A stretch of 64,000 nt of DNA from Lacicoccus halitifaciens (GCF_040544485.1 NZ_JBDZDV010000002.1:352531-416530), one strand, 5' to 3'; positions 8,526 through 17,273 are shown, counted from the stretch's first letter. The notes: generated from the sequence alone by a model not told the origin. Numbers and translations: made by a program.

Positions 8526-9197
8526 ATGAAAAAGGTATTATTGATTGATGATGAAAACAGAATGCTGGAATTGTTGACTTTATATTTGCAACCTTACCAT
8601 TACGAATGCAGAAGCGCCCTGGGGGCGAAGAAAGGACTTGAATACATCGAAGAAGAAAGATTCGACATCGTACTGCTCGACATCATGATGCCTGACATGA
8701 ATGGGTGGGCCGTATGCAAAGAAATCCGCCAGCATTCGGATGTGCCCATCATCATGGTGACTGCACGGGAGCAGAAGGCGGATATCGTCAAAGGCCTCAA
8801 ATTGGGTGCAGATGACTATGTCACAAAACCTTTTGATGAAACAGAATTGATCGCACGAATTGAGGCACTGTTACGGAGAACACAGTCTGGCAATCAGATT
8901 GAAATGGACGGATTGGTATGGAATAAGAATCAATTTGAATTGTCCTTTAAGAGTCAGTATATCAAGTTGACACCAAAAGAATTTGCTCTCATTGGATTGT
9001 TTATGAAAAATTCGGGAAGAGTATTTACTAGAAATCAATTAATTGATTTGATATGGGGGATGGAATCTGAGACTGAGGGCCGAACAGTAGATTCACATAT
9101 CAGAAATATTCGTGAAAAAATAAGAGTAACCGGTTTTCCCATTGACGAATATCTCCAGACAGTATGGGGATTTGGTTATAAATGGATGAAGAAATAG
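8526..9197 (+). CDS. OmpR-family response regulator without a neighbouring kinase
   Basis: Protein of 223 residues. The receiver domain (about 1-118) has the acidic pair Asp8-Asp9, phospho-acceptor Asp52 in LLDIMMPDMNG, and the conserved Lys in YVTKPFD. The C-terminal winged helix (about 128-223) ends VWGFGYKW. AAAGGAG eight bases before the ATG fixes the start. A histidine kinase gene would normally follow, but a strong terminator and an opposed gene stand there instead. Given CueP, the ccdA scar and the Csp-like gene around it, a metal- or envelope-stress role is a guess. Confidence 0.85.
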   Translation: MKKVLLIDDENRMLELLTLYLQPYHYECRSALGAKKGLEYIEEERFDIVLLDIMMPDMNGWAVCKEIRQHSDVPIIMVTAREQKADIVKGLKLGADDYVTKPFDETELIARIEALLRRTQSGNQIEMDGLVWNKNQFELSFKSQYIKLTPKEFALIGLFMKNSGRVFTRNQLIDLIWGMESETEGRTVDSHIRNIREKIRVTGFPIDEYLQTVWGFGYKWMKK

Positions 9198-9198
9198 A

Positions 9199-9239
9199 AT
9201 AAGAAGCATACTGATCAGTTTTCAGTATGCTTCTTATTG
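9199..9239. terminator. Bidirectional terminator between response regulator and Csp gene
   Basis: Perfect 17-bp stem, AATAAGAAGCATACTGA and its complement, with a seven-base loop, lying between convergent genes. Confidence 0.85.
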
Positions 9240-9253
9240 ATGGATACTTTTGA

Positions 9254-9580
9254 TTAGGCGATTTCTTTACAAGCCTCTGCACATTTGAAGCAAGCTTCTG
9301 CACATTTTTGACAATGATCATGGTCATGTTTTTTACATTCATTTCCACATGCCTCACATATTTTAGCGCATACTGCCGCCAGATCAGAAGCAAATGGTGA
9401 ATTTCTTGTTAACGCTTGTTCTAAAAATGCGCATATATCCGCACATTCACGGTCCAGGCGGATGCACTCTGCCATCATTTTTACGTCTTCTTCCTTTAAA
9501 CAGGCATCGTAACAATGGTTACACGCTTGCATACATTCATGTAACGTTTGAATCAACTGTTGATGTTGTTCATGAGCCAT
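9254..9580 (-). CDS. Four-helix-bundle copper-binding protein (Csp/DUF326 family)
   Basis: Cysteine-rich protein of 108 residues with 16 cysteines, many in CxxxC spacing (for example CMQACNHCYDAC and CAEACFKCAEAC), plus a KHDHDHC histidine cluster. This is the pattern of copper storage proteins, which bind many Cu(I) ions inside a four-helix bundle. There is no signal peptide, so it should be the cytosolic Csp3 type. Start is set by AGGAGGG ahead of the ATG. Together with CueP it forms a copper-handling pair within the AT-rich patch. Confidence 0.85.
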   Translation of the reverse strand: MAHEQHQQLIQTLHECMQACNHCYDACLKEEDVKMMAECIRLDRECADICAFLEQALTRNSPFASDLAAVCAKICEACGNECKKHDHDHCQKCAEACFKCAEACKEIA

Positions 9581-9655
9581 TTAAAATCCCTCCTATGATT
9601 TTTAAAACGCTTACATTATTGTCATTTCCCGTTCATTTCGCACGTTGTCATTTTC

Positions 9656-9764
9656 GATGTTATTTTGCACTGATTTAGGCGATAATTTGCACTATAGTTA
9701 AGAAATCCTGCTAATTTTTCATAAAGACAGCTGGATTTTTAAAGTTGGTTATGCAAAATAACAC
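9656..9764. repeat. Degenerate interspersed repeat, copy B, bounded by a 12-bp inverted repeat
   Basis: TGTTATTTTGCA at 9658-9669 is matched by its exact complement TGCAAAATAACA at 9752-9763. The interior resembles copy A at 6885-6958. The element abuts the truncated end of the next gene. Confidence 0.5.
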
Positions 9765-9786
9765 TTAAAATATATGCAATTTACCG

Positions 9787-10251
9787 TCAAAAATGACACC
9801 CAGGCTTACTCACGGTCTTCACGGTCCGTATGACGGTATAGTCAAACCGGCTGTTCTCAATCCATTCCTCAGGTTTCTCCTTGGCGCCCGTCTCTTTTGA
9901 TGCTTCAGACTCATCCAGCCGGACCGGGCTCAAATAGACGATGCGCCCGATATTTTGCTGCTGTGCCGCTTCAAGCGACTCGATCACGGCACCATGGTCC
10001 ACCAGCGCATCCTGCTCCCCGCCCGCACCGAAAGTCGCCGCCCCGATATAAATGATGGCCTGGACATCCATAATCGCTTTTGTGAAGTCCCCATCATCCG
10101 CAAGCATCACGTGCGCTGCGCCGAACATCTTCAGCTCTTCCGCCCTGTTTGTATTCTCCGCAACGGTCACAGCTTCATGCCCTTTTTCAGCCAGCTGCTT
10201 TAAAACGTATTCACCCAACGCCTCACTGCCGCCAAACAGAAACACCTTCAT
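9787..10251 (-). CDS. NAD(P)-binding atypical SDR, probably 3'-truncated
   Basis: Protein of 154 residues starting MKVFLFGGSEALGEYV, a slightly altered Rossmann glycine loop. It follows the NmrA-like atypical SDR pattern through the segment RFDYTVIRT and then ends in an unrelated tail (VKTVSKPGCHF). Complete relatives, including the one at 6215, run to about 205-215 residues, so some 50 C-terminal residues are missing. The stop lies beside repeat copy B. GAAGGGG precedes the ATG. It may be non-functional. Confidence 0.6.
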   Translation of the reverse strand: MKVFLFGGSEALGEYVLKQLAEKGHEAVTVAENTNRAEELKMFGAAHVMLADDGDFTKAIMDVQAIIYIGAATFGAGGEQDALVDHGAVIESLEAAQQQNIGRIVYLSPVRLDESEASKETGAKEKPEEWIENSRFDYTVIRTVKTVSKPGCHF

Positions 10252-10337
10252 CCGACCCCTTCTTTCCGCTTGTATATTTACACTTTCTACTTCCCCCTCC
10301 AGCCCTGCCGTAACCCTCTATGGTTTAAAAATAAAAA

Positions 10338-10374
10338 CCCCCACCCTCGAGTGAACATGACTCGAGGATGGGGG
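10338..10374. terminator. Terminator of the FGE-sulfatase operon
   Basis: 15-bp stem with one G-T pair (CCCCCACCCTCGAGT/ACTCGAGGATGGGGG) and a seven-base loop. On the minus strand it is followed by GGTTTTTATTTTT. Confidence 0.8.
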
Positions 10375-10395
10375 ATGCTTTGCCGGTGGGGCTGT

Positions 10396-12717
10396 TTATT
10401 CCTGTATCGGGATGCCTTCTGTAGTCACTTCTTCTGAGATGATGTATTCAAGTTCTTCGAATTGATAATGCACATGCTCAATTTCGCCTGTGAACTCGAA
10501 GTCCCCTTCATCTTCATAGGCCGGACTGACCGGATACAGGAGATCTCTGCCGACATCCAGCCCTTCAAATGCAATCTTGAACGGCAGCGTCTCGACATCA
10601 GCTTCACCGACAGGTTCGTCATTTATATATAACGTGCCTGTACCCTGATTGTCGCCGGTGTTTTCAAAGTTGTACCTGATTTCATTTGCCCCTGCCTCGA
10701 TGCCGGATGAAATGGTGTAACGTTCTGCACCGTTGTTGTATTCATAATGCAGCTCGCCGTCTTGGACATAGAACGTGTAGCCGCTGTTCCTGTTTCCGAG
10801 CGCAAGCAGCACACCTTCATCGCCTTCATCCAATTCAATCGGAATCGTGATTTCATAATTACGGTCCAGGGTGAGAGGTGAGGCGGATTCGCTCAAATGT
10901 GACATGCCTGGATAAAGCGTGAAGGACTCCCTCGCTCTTAAGTTATCTGCCGGTAAATTCCCGAGTCCGTCCAGGAAATTTTCGGAGAGCGGCAGGGCGC
11001 CGTTCTTCTCTGCCTCGACATGCCATATATCAATCAGATTATTCAACACTTCCGGATACTCATCCGAAATGTCATTGAGCTCTGAGAAATCACTGGTCTG
11101 GTCAAAGAGCTTCCACTCATCTTCTGAAAAGTCCGTTCCCGGCTCATGGACGGATACCGCTTTCCAGCCGTCATGGTAGATCGTCCTATGGCCGCTGTGT
11201 TCAAAGTACTGGGTGTCTTTTCCTGTGAATGCCTCAGGATCATCGAAACTTGCACTGAAGCTGACGCCCGTGATCTCCATCTGTTCAGTATCGTTCATAT
11301 ATGCAGGCGGTTCAATGCCGAGGACATCATAAACCGTCGCCGTCAGGTCGCTGACATGTGTGAACTGGTCCCTGACCTCGCCCTTTGATTCGATGCCTTC
11401 AGGCCAGTGGACGATCAAAGGCAGTCGTATGCCTCCGGCGTGGGTGGTGCCTTTAAATTCCTCGAATGGCGTGTTGCTGACCTGTGCCCAGCCGGCCGGA
11501 TAATCACTGCCGCCCCGCTCGCCGCCGATTTCATCCATATTTTCATACATATGGTCGAAATCCTGGAGCACTTTGTTGTAGGCCATGGCCTGGTTCATCG
11601 TGCCCTGTTCCCCGCCTGAGAAGCTGGCGCCGTTATCGGAGATCAGCATGATGAGTGTGTTGTCCAGTTCACCCATATCCTCCAGGTGATTCATCAGCTT
11701 CCCGATCTGCTCATCGGTGTGGGTCAGGAACCCTGCGTAAGTCTCCATGAATCTTGCGTATAATTCCTGTTGTTCCTCATTCAGTTCATCCCATGCAGCG
11801 ATGCCGTCTGCGCGGGGCGCCAGTTCTGCGTCTTCAGGGATCACACCCAGCTCTTTCTGCCTTTCAAACCTTTCTTCCCTGATGACATCCCAGCCTTTAT
11901 CGTACTCACCTTCGTACATCTCGATATACTCTTCCGGCACCTGATGCGGCATATGCTGCGCGCCGAAACCGAGGTACATGAAGAATGGATCATCGGGACG
12001 CAGTGAGGCATGGTCGGTTATGTACTGGATGCCGTTTTCGACGATGTCTTCTGAGTAATGATAGTCTTCTACATCGGGCACCGGAGCAGGGCTGTTGTCC
12101 CTGAACAGTTCCGGACGGTACTGGTCTGAAGAATCTTCGAGGTTGCCGTAGTACCTGTGGAAGCCCCTGCCGAGCGGCCATCTGTCATACGGGCCGGCCG
12201 GTGAAAGTTCAACGGTCGGTGTGATGTGCCACTTGCCGAGGCCGAAGTTGGTGTAGCCGTTCTCACCGAGCACTTCAGTGACGAACCCCGCTTCTTCAGG
12301 TATTTTGGCCCGGCTGTTCGGCTGACCTTCACCGAAGTCGAAGTTTGCCACATTCCCCATCCCGACAGCATGGTTGTTCCTGCCGGTCAATAACGAAGCG
12401 CGGGTGGGTGAACATACCGGCGATGTATGGAAGTTGTTGTATTTCAATCCGTTCTCGGCAATCGCATCAATGTTCTCTGTATCAATCTCGGAGCCGAAAC
12501 TCCCAAGGTCGGAAAACCCGGCATCATCAAGGATGATGTACATGACGTTCGTCTTGTCTTCCGTGCCTTCCGTACCCTGATGGCCGGCACCGCCGCCTCC
12601 GGCAGCCCCTGCCGTTTCCCCTCCGAGCAGCAGAGCGGCTGAAAGTGCGAGTGTGCTGAGTTTTGCGAACTTACCGACATACTTTTTCCAAGGCTTGTCT
12701 TCTCTTTTAACGTTCAA
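10396..12717 (-). CDS. Exported formylglycine-dependent sulfatase (AtsA-like)
   Basis: Sulfate-ester hydrolase of 773 residues. A basic N-terminus and hydrophobic run (about 17-40) form a signal peptide. The catalytic signature SPVCSPTRASLLTGR puts the cysteine to be converted to formylglycine at 102. Metal-binding Asp64-Asp65 (ILDDAG) and a later ISDNG match the family. A C-terminal beta-rich region of about 150 residues is typical of the large AtsA-like group. The natural ester is unknown. It lies 42 bases downstream of the gene for its maturation enzyme, and the cysteine-type site requires that partner in aerobes. Confidence 0.9.
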   Translation of the reverse strand: MNVKREDKPWKKYVGKFAKLSTLALSAALLLGGETAGAAGGGGAGHQGTEGTEDKTNVMYIILDDAGFSDLGSFGSEIDTENIDAIAENGLKYNNFHTSPVCSPTRASLLTGRNNHAVGMGNVANFDFGEGQPNSRAKIPEEAGFVTEVLGENGYTNFGLGKWHITPTVELSPAGPYDRWPLGRGFHRYYGNLEDSSDQYRPELFRDNSPAPVPDVEDYHYSEDIVENGIQYITDHASLRPDDPFFMYLGFGAQHMPHQVPEEYIEMYEGEYDKGWDVIREERFERQKELGVIPEDAELAPRADGIAAWDELNEEQQELYARFMETYAGFLTHTDEQIGKLMNHLEDMGELDNTLIMLISDNGASFSGGEQGTMNQAMAYNKVLQDFDHMYENMDEIGGERGGSDYPAGWAQVSNTPFEEFKGTTHAGGIRLPLIVHWPEGIESKGEVRDQFTHVSDLTATVYDVLGIEPPAYMNDTEQMEITGVSFSASFDDPEAFTGKDTQYFEHSGHRTIYHDGWKAVSVHEPGTDFSEDEWKLFDQTSDFSELNDISDEYPEVLNNLIDIWHVEAEKNGALPLSENFLDGLGNLPADNLRARESFTLYPGMSHLSESASPLTLDRNYEITIPIELDEGDEGVLLALGNRNSGYTFYVQDGELHYEYNNGAERYTISSGIEAGANEIRYNFENTGDNQGTGTLYINDEPVGEADVETLPFKIAFEGLDVGRDLLYPVSPAYEDEGDFEFTGEIEHVHYQFEELEYIISEEVTTEGIPIQE

Positions 12718-12759
12718 ATGTATTTCCCCCTGTTTTATGATTGAGCTCTGAAAGTCTTC

Positions 12760-13665
12760 CTAAACATCCGACACACAACGGAATCCTATGTTCCCCGAAG
12801 CGCTGTCCGGTGTGTTCTGTGATCTTGCGGCCACCCTGTAGCGGTTGCAGTAGGACTCGTGGCAAAGGTATGATCCCCCTTTCATCACACGGAATTCACC
12901 GGATTTCGGACCCTTGGGGTCCTTTCTTCCTCCCCTTTTATGCACGCTTTTGGAAAACCGGTCCGAGCACCACTCCCAGACGTTGCCTGTGATGTTGTAC
13001 AGGCCGTAGCCGTTGGGAGGGAACGAGACGGCAGGCGCAGTCCCCTTATAGCCGTCTTCAGCCGTATTGTTTTTCGGGAATTCCCCCTGCCATATATTGC
13101 ATAAATGTTCGCCTTCAGGCGTGAGTTCATCGCCCCACGGAAATTTTTTGCGCTCGAGACCGCCGCGCGCGGCGAATTCCCATTCAGCCTCCGTCGGCAG
13201 CCTTTTCCCGGCCCATTTTGTGTAGGCATTGGCATCATTCCAGGATACGTGCACGACCGGGTGGTCCATCCTGTTTTCGATATTGGAATCCGGGCCTTCC
13301 GGATGTTTCCAGTATGCCCCCTGAACGACGAGCCACCACGGCGTCTGCTGAATCATCCTTTTGATCTTCCTCTTCGTCCGTTCACTGACGAACTGATAAA
13401 AGACGAAGGACCATCCGAATGCCTCCGCCTCCGTCACATAACCCGTCTCCTCCACAAACGCCTGAAACTCCCGGTTGGTGACGGTATGTACATCCATATA
13501 AAACGGGCTGACTTCAATTTTCTTCGAAGGCCCTTCCCCGTCCTGCGGATAGCCCTCCTTGCCGTTGGTGCCCATGAAGAAGCGCCCGCCGGGGATGTAA
13601 ATCTGATCATTACTTTTTGTTCTTGGTGAAGCGGGCTTTATTTCCTCCACGGGTGTCTGGGTCAT
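12760..13665 (-). CDS. Formylglycine-generating enzyme (SUMF1/FGE family)
   Basis: Activates the adjacent sulfatase by oxidising its active-site cysteine to formylglycine before export. Family motifs are IPGGRFFMGTNG near the start, PVVHVSWNDANAY, RLPTEAEWEFAARGG, GNVWEWCSD and, near the end, GGSYLCHESYCNRYRVAAR with the CxxxxC cysteine pair that forms the copper-dependent active site. I take the ATG at 13665 (GAGAGG five bases upstream) as start; an in-frame GTG at 13734 would add 23 residues but sits too close to its own AAGGA. It is first gene of the two-gene unit. Confidence 0.9.
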   Translation of the reverse strand: MTQTPVEEIKPASPRTKSNDQIYIPGGRFFMGTNGKEGYPQDGEGPSKKIEVSPFYMDVHTVTNREFQAFVEETGYVTEAEAFGWSFVFYQFVSERTKRKIKRMIQQTPWWLVVQGAYWKHPEGPDSNIENRMDHPVVHVSWNDANAYTKWAGKRLPTEAEWEFAARGGLERKKFPWGDELTPEGEHLCNIWQGEFPKNNTAEDGYKGTAPAVSFPPNGYGLYNITGNVWEWCSDRFSKSVHKRGGRKDPKGPKSGEFRVMKGGSYLCHESYCNRYRVAARSQNTPDSASGNIGFRCVSDV

Positions 13666-13888
13666 TGTACCTCTCACACCCGAAATATCTTTTCTGTTCA
13701 CGCTGCAGCATGCTGATCGCTCTATCGCTTCCACTTCCTTTCGAATAACTTATTGAAAACGCTATCAATTCAGATAATTCAAATAAAAGCATACTCATCA
13801 TCAGTTGGCATATCTACGTATGTTTAGTACTAAAACATTAATAATATTAGTACTTTTAATTCTAATATGTAAAAAGAGTACAAATTAA

Positions 13889-13912
13889 AAAAGCTTCCCG
13901 AAGGAAGCTTTT
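13889..13912 (-). terminator. Terminator of the alcohol dehydrogenase gene
   Basis: 10-bp stem AAAAGCTTCC/GGAAGCTTTT with a CGAA tetraloop, eleven bases past the stop codon. Confidence 0.75.
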
Positions 13913-13922
13913 CTCTCTATAT

Positions 13923-14882
13923 TTACTTTTCATCATCATAAATGGCGACCAGCCTGCCCTGGACTTCGCCGCGGGCGAGTCTCTCGATCCCTTCCGGGAT
14001 TTCGTCAGGGGTGATCTCCGACAGTGTCGGTGACAAATCTCCTGAAGCCATCAAGTCATAGATTGCTGCGATGTCTTCCTTGTTGCCGCCGACTGAAGCC
14101 AGCAGCTGTTTTTTATTGACGATGAAATCCGTCACGTTGATCGTCGTCTGCAGTTTACCCATGCCGACCAGCACGACCGTGCCTCCTGGTCTCACTGTCT
14201 CGAGGGCTTTGGAAGTCGTGACGTCAAATCCTGCATAGTCGACGACAAGGTCCAGCTCTTTATCGGCGAGTTCCGAAATATCGGATACAACCTCTTTGGC
14301 ACCGATTTTTTTCGCCAGTTCCTGGGCCCTCTCAGAAGTATCGACTGCATAGATGTCTTCGATACCCTGGGCGACTGCTGCCTGCAGTGCGAACTGACCG
14401 AGGCCGCCGATGCCGATCAATGCAATCTTCATGCCCTTTTCGGCTTTACCTCTTGTGAACAGTGCGTGGTAGGATGTCATACCGGCATCCGTCGCTGAAG
14501 CAGCCTGTTCGATGGATAATTCATCCGGCACCGGAACGAGGTCGGATGCAGGCGCATGGATGTGCGTACCGAATCCGCCGTCGTAGGCATAGCCCGGTGC
14601 AAGACCAGACGGCCCGGTCGGACATATGGCCACGCGGTCGCCTTCCTTGAAGTCCGTCACACCTTCACCGACTTCGATGATGGTGCCTGCGTTCTCATGT
14701 CCCATGATGACCGGGGCATTCATTAAAGCCATCCAGCCTTCGTCTTCCATCGTACCAACGTCAGAGTGGCATAAGCCCACCGCCCCTGTCTTGATGACGA
14801 CGTGGTCCTTCTCCGCTTTCGGAGTCTCTTTTTCGACCATTTCGAGTGGTTCGTGTGTTTTAGTGAATTGCCAACCTTTAAT
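13923..14882 (-). CDS. Zinc-binding alcohol dehydrogenase lacking the structural-zinc lobe
   Basis: Medium-chain dehydrogenase of 319 residues. Catalytic-zinc motifs GLCHSD and GHENAG are present, and the NAD site is IGIGGLGQFALQ. The four-cysteine structural zinc lobe is missing: GDRVAICPTG runs straight into GYAYDGGFG. The start is unusual. No ATG or TTG is available; a GTG at 14891 has no space for its ribosome site; but AAAGGAA stands nine bases before ATT-AAA-GGT-TGG, exactly where relatives as I recall them start (MKGWQF). ATT initiation is therefore the best fit. The frame continues far upstream as non-protein-like sequence, which I exclude. Substrate unknown. Confidence 0.8.
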   Translation of the reverse strand: MKGWQFTKTHEPLEMVEKETPKAEKDHVVIKTGAVGLCHSDVGTMEDEGWMALMNAPVIMGHENAGTIIEVGEGVTDFKEGDRVAICPTGPSGLAPGYAYDGGFGTHIHAPASDLVPVPDELSIEQAASATDAGMTSYHALFTRGKAEKGMKIALIGIGGLGQFALQAAVAQGIEDIYAVDTSERAQELAKKIGAKEVVSDISELADKELDLVVDYAGFDVTTSKALETVRPGGTVVLVGMGKLQTTINVTDFIVNKKQLLASVGGNKEDIAAIYDLMASGDLSPTLSEITPDEIPEGIERLARGEVQGRLVAIYDDEK

Positions 14883-15041
14883 TTCAAACACTTCCTTTCT
14901 GATGATGAATTTTATAAGATTCAACACTTTAATGATTCCCTTAATCTGTTTTTTAAAACATACAGGCGGGTGACCTACGGGGCTTGATTGTCCGGGAAAA
15001 GGGAATAACAAATTAAAGCCTATCATTTTAAGGAGGATATT

Positions 15042-15806
15042 ATGCATATATTGAGAAATGACCAGTACTTCCGCTACGGGGATGAAGACTTTCAGGTGCA
15101 CACGAAGCGGCCGGGCCTGATATTCCAGGATTTCGACCGTGAAGATTATGCCTTCGGTCCTTTGAGCCGGATCGATCATGTCCATCTGTCGCAGGATTAT
15201 CTCATAAAGATGCACCTGCATCATAATGATGAAATAATGAGCTACATTTACAAAGGTGAAATGCGCCATCGCGACACGGAGGATAATGAAGTGGTGCTGA
15301 CACCGGAGCGGCTGATGGTGATGAACGCCGGCCGTGAGTTTTATCATGAGGAATCCACACCGGATGCGGGCAATGAAATGCTGCAGATACTGATTCGTCC
15401 GGAAAAGGAGGACCTCGAGCCCGATGTGCAGTTCTGGGAGCGTGAAATCAGGGATGATGCGGAATGGAATCTGATTGCGGGGCCTGCCTCCATGGATCCG
15501 CCAATGCGCATAAGGAATGAAGTGGCAGTGTTCGACGTGCATGGGAAGGCGGGTGACGAACCCGCCCTGCCCCGGGAAGAAGCCATGACACCATGGCTCT
15601 ATGTAATGGACGGCAGTGTTGAGATCCCGGGAGACGCGCTTAATAAAGGTGATGCAGTCACCGGCAGCCGTGAAGAATTGACATCGATCAAACTGAAGGA
15701 AGACTCGACGCTTGTGCTGTTCCTCGTCGACCTGGATGCACCGATGACATTGAAAGGCAATTTCAGTGGCCATAAGAGGAATAATATGAAAAGATATGGG
15801 AAATAG
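15042..15806 (+). CDS. Pirin-family (bicupin) protein
   Basis: Protein of 254 residues with two cupin halves. The N-terminal metal site reads HLHHNDEIMSYIYKGEMRH (near 65-85), the usual pirin pattern. Bacterial pirins are quercetin dioxygenase-like or redox-sensing proteins, and the role here is unknown. AAGGAGGATATT precedes the ATG. It lies 41 bases ahead of the broken second cstB copy and was probably cotranscribed with it. No CstR-type operator lies in front of it. Confidence 0.82.
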   Translation: MHILRNDQYFRYGDEDFQVHTKRPGLIFQDFDREDYAFGPLSRIDHVHLSQDYLIKMHLHHNDEIMSYIYKGEMRHRDTEDNEVVLTPERLMVMNAGREFYHEESTPDAGNEMLQILIRPEKEDLEPDVQFWEREIRDDAEWNLIAGPASMDPPMRIRNEVAVFDVHGKAGDEPALPREEAMTPWLYVMDGSVEIPGDALNKGDAVTGSREELTSIKLKEDSTLVLFLVDLDAPMTLKGNFSGHKRNNMKRYGK

Positions 15807-15847
15807 GATCACACTGCCCAATCAAAAAATCCAAGGAGTGCATTCAA

Positions 15848-17209
15848 ATGTTCTTTAAACAATTCTTTGATAAGAAACTCGCACAGAATTCCTATATGGT
15901 CGCGTGTCAGATGACGAAGGAAGCAATCATCATCGACCCGAAACGCGTCCTCGACGAGTACAGTGAAACGGCGGAAGCGGAAGGTTTCGATATCACCCAT
16001 GTCACCGAGACGCATATCCATGCCGACTTCGCATCGGGGCTCCGTGATGCGGCAAAACGCTTCGGCGCGACGGCTTATGTATCCGGTGAAGGCGGTGATG
16101 ACTGGCAGTAAGAGAACATGCCGGAAGATGCCGTCTACCTGAAAGACGGGGATATCATCAATGTCGGTAACGTCGAACTCAAAGTCATCCATACGCCCGG
16201 TCATACGCCTGAAAGCATCTCTTTCATGCTGACCGACCGCGGCGCCGGGAGTGATGAGCCGATGGGCATCTTCACAGGAGATTTCCTCTTCGTCGGCGAC
16301 ATCGGCCGGCCGGATCTGCTCGAGGAAGCCGCCAAAATGGAAGGCACGACTGAAGAAGGCGCCAATGCGATGTTCGATTCCCTGCAGAAAATAAAAGACC
16401 ATCCTGAATTTCTGCAGGTATGGCCGGGACACGGGGCAGGCAGCGCATGCGGTAAGTCACTCGGTGCCGTCCCGTTATCCACCCTTGGATATGAATTCAG
16501 GAACAACTGGGTCTTTGAATATGAGGATAAAGATGCATTCATCAAGGAATTGACGAGTGATCAGCCCGAACCGCCCAGCTACTTTGCGCAGATGAAGAAG
16601 GTCAACAAGGAAGGCCTGCCTGAATTCAAAGTGAAGGAAGTTGAAGTGGGCACACCGGATGAACTGCCCGGCCAGCTGTTTGATTTGAGAAGTAAGGAAG
16701 CATTCAAAAAAGGATTTAAAAAAGGCGCCATCAATATTCCATACAATGACAAATTCCTTCAGTTTGCAGGATGGTACGTGGATTATGATCAGCCGATGAC
16801 GGTCATTGCCAAGCCTGAAGACAGTAAAAGGCTTCAGAAAGACCTCGCATCCATCGGCTTCGACAACCTCAGGCTGATTGTGCCTGAAGACGAGGCAGAC
16901 AGATATTTCGATGATTCATATGAAAACGTGTCAGTTGAGGACTTTATTCATAATCATGAGGAAAAGAAGATTCTTGACGTCCGGGCGAGGTCCGAATATG
17001 AGGCAGGCAATGTGGAGAACGCCCATCATATCCATTTCGGCCATCTCGATGAAAAAGAAGTGCCGTTCGATAAAGACGATACGATCCATGTCCACTGCCA
17101 GTCCGGCATACGGTCGGCCATCGCAATGAGTGCACTCAAAGCCCGCGGTTATAACAATGTCGTGAATATAGATAAAGGCTACGCAGGCATTAAAAAAGCG
17201 ATGAACTGA
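15848..17209 (+). pseudogene. cstB: Second cstB copy broken by an in-frame TAA at codon 88
   Basis: Read through one stop, this is a full-length (453-codon) CstB-like protein closely matching the product at 3852. TAA at 16109-16111 replaces the tyrosine codon of the intact copy (WKYENM there, WQ-stop-ENM here). The first piece holds the HxHxD metal ligands; the rest holds the other ligands and both rhodanese domains. An ATG at 16118 follows but has no proper ribosome site and would lack HxHxD. The rest of the frame is clean, so the lesion is recent or a sequencing error. The match to the other locus begins at the ribosome site and continues a few codons into the start of tauE. Confidence 0.85.
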
Positions 17210-17237
17210 TGGGCATCACCGTTACACATCGAATGAA

Positions 17238-17266
17238 AAAGAGGAACTTTTTTAAAGTTCCTCTTT
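17238..17266. terminator. Bidirectional terminator
   Basis: 13-bp stem AAAGAGGAACTTT/AAAGTTCCTCTTT with a TTT loop between the broken cstB copy and the convergent membrane-protein gene. Confidence 0.8.
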
Positions 17267-17273
17267 AATGTGT

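Noticed and set aside
14883..15821. Long upstream extension of the alcohol dehydrogenase reading frame
   Set aside because: It runs antisense through the pirin gene and its leader, and the translation is not protein-like; the dehydrogenase homology begins at the KGWQF segment.
16109..16111. Recoding (selenocysteine or pyrrolysine) at the stop in the second cstB
   Set aside because: The codon is TAA, which is not used for either residue, and the intact copy has a plain tyrosine there.
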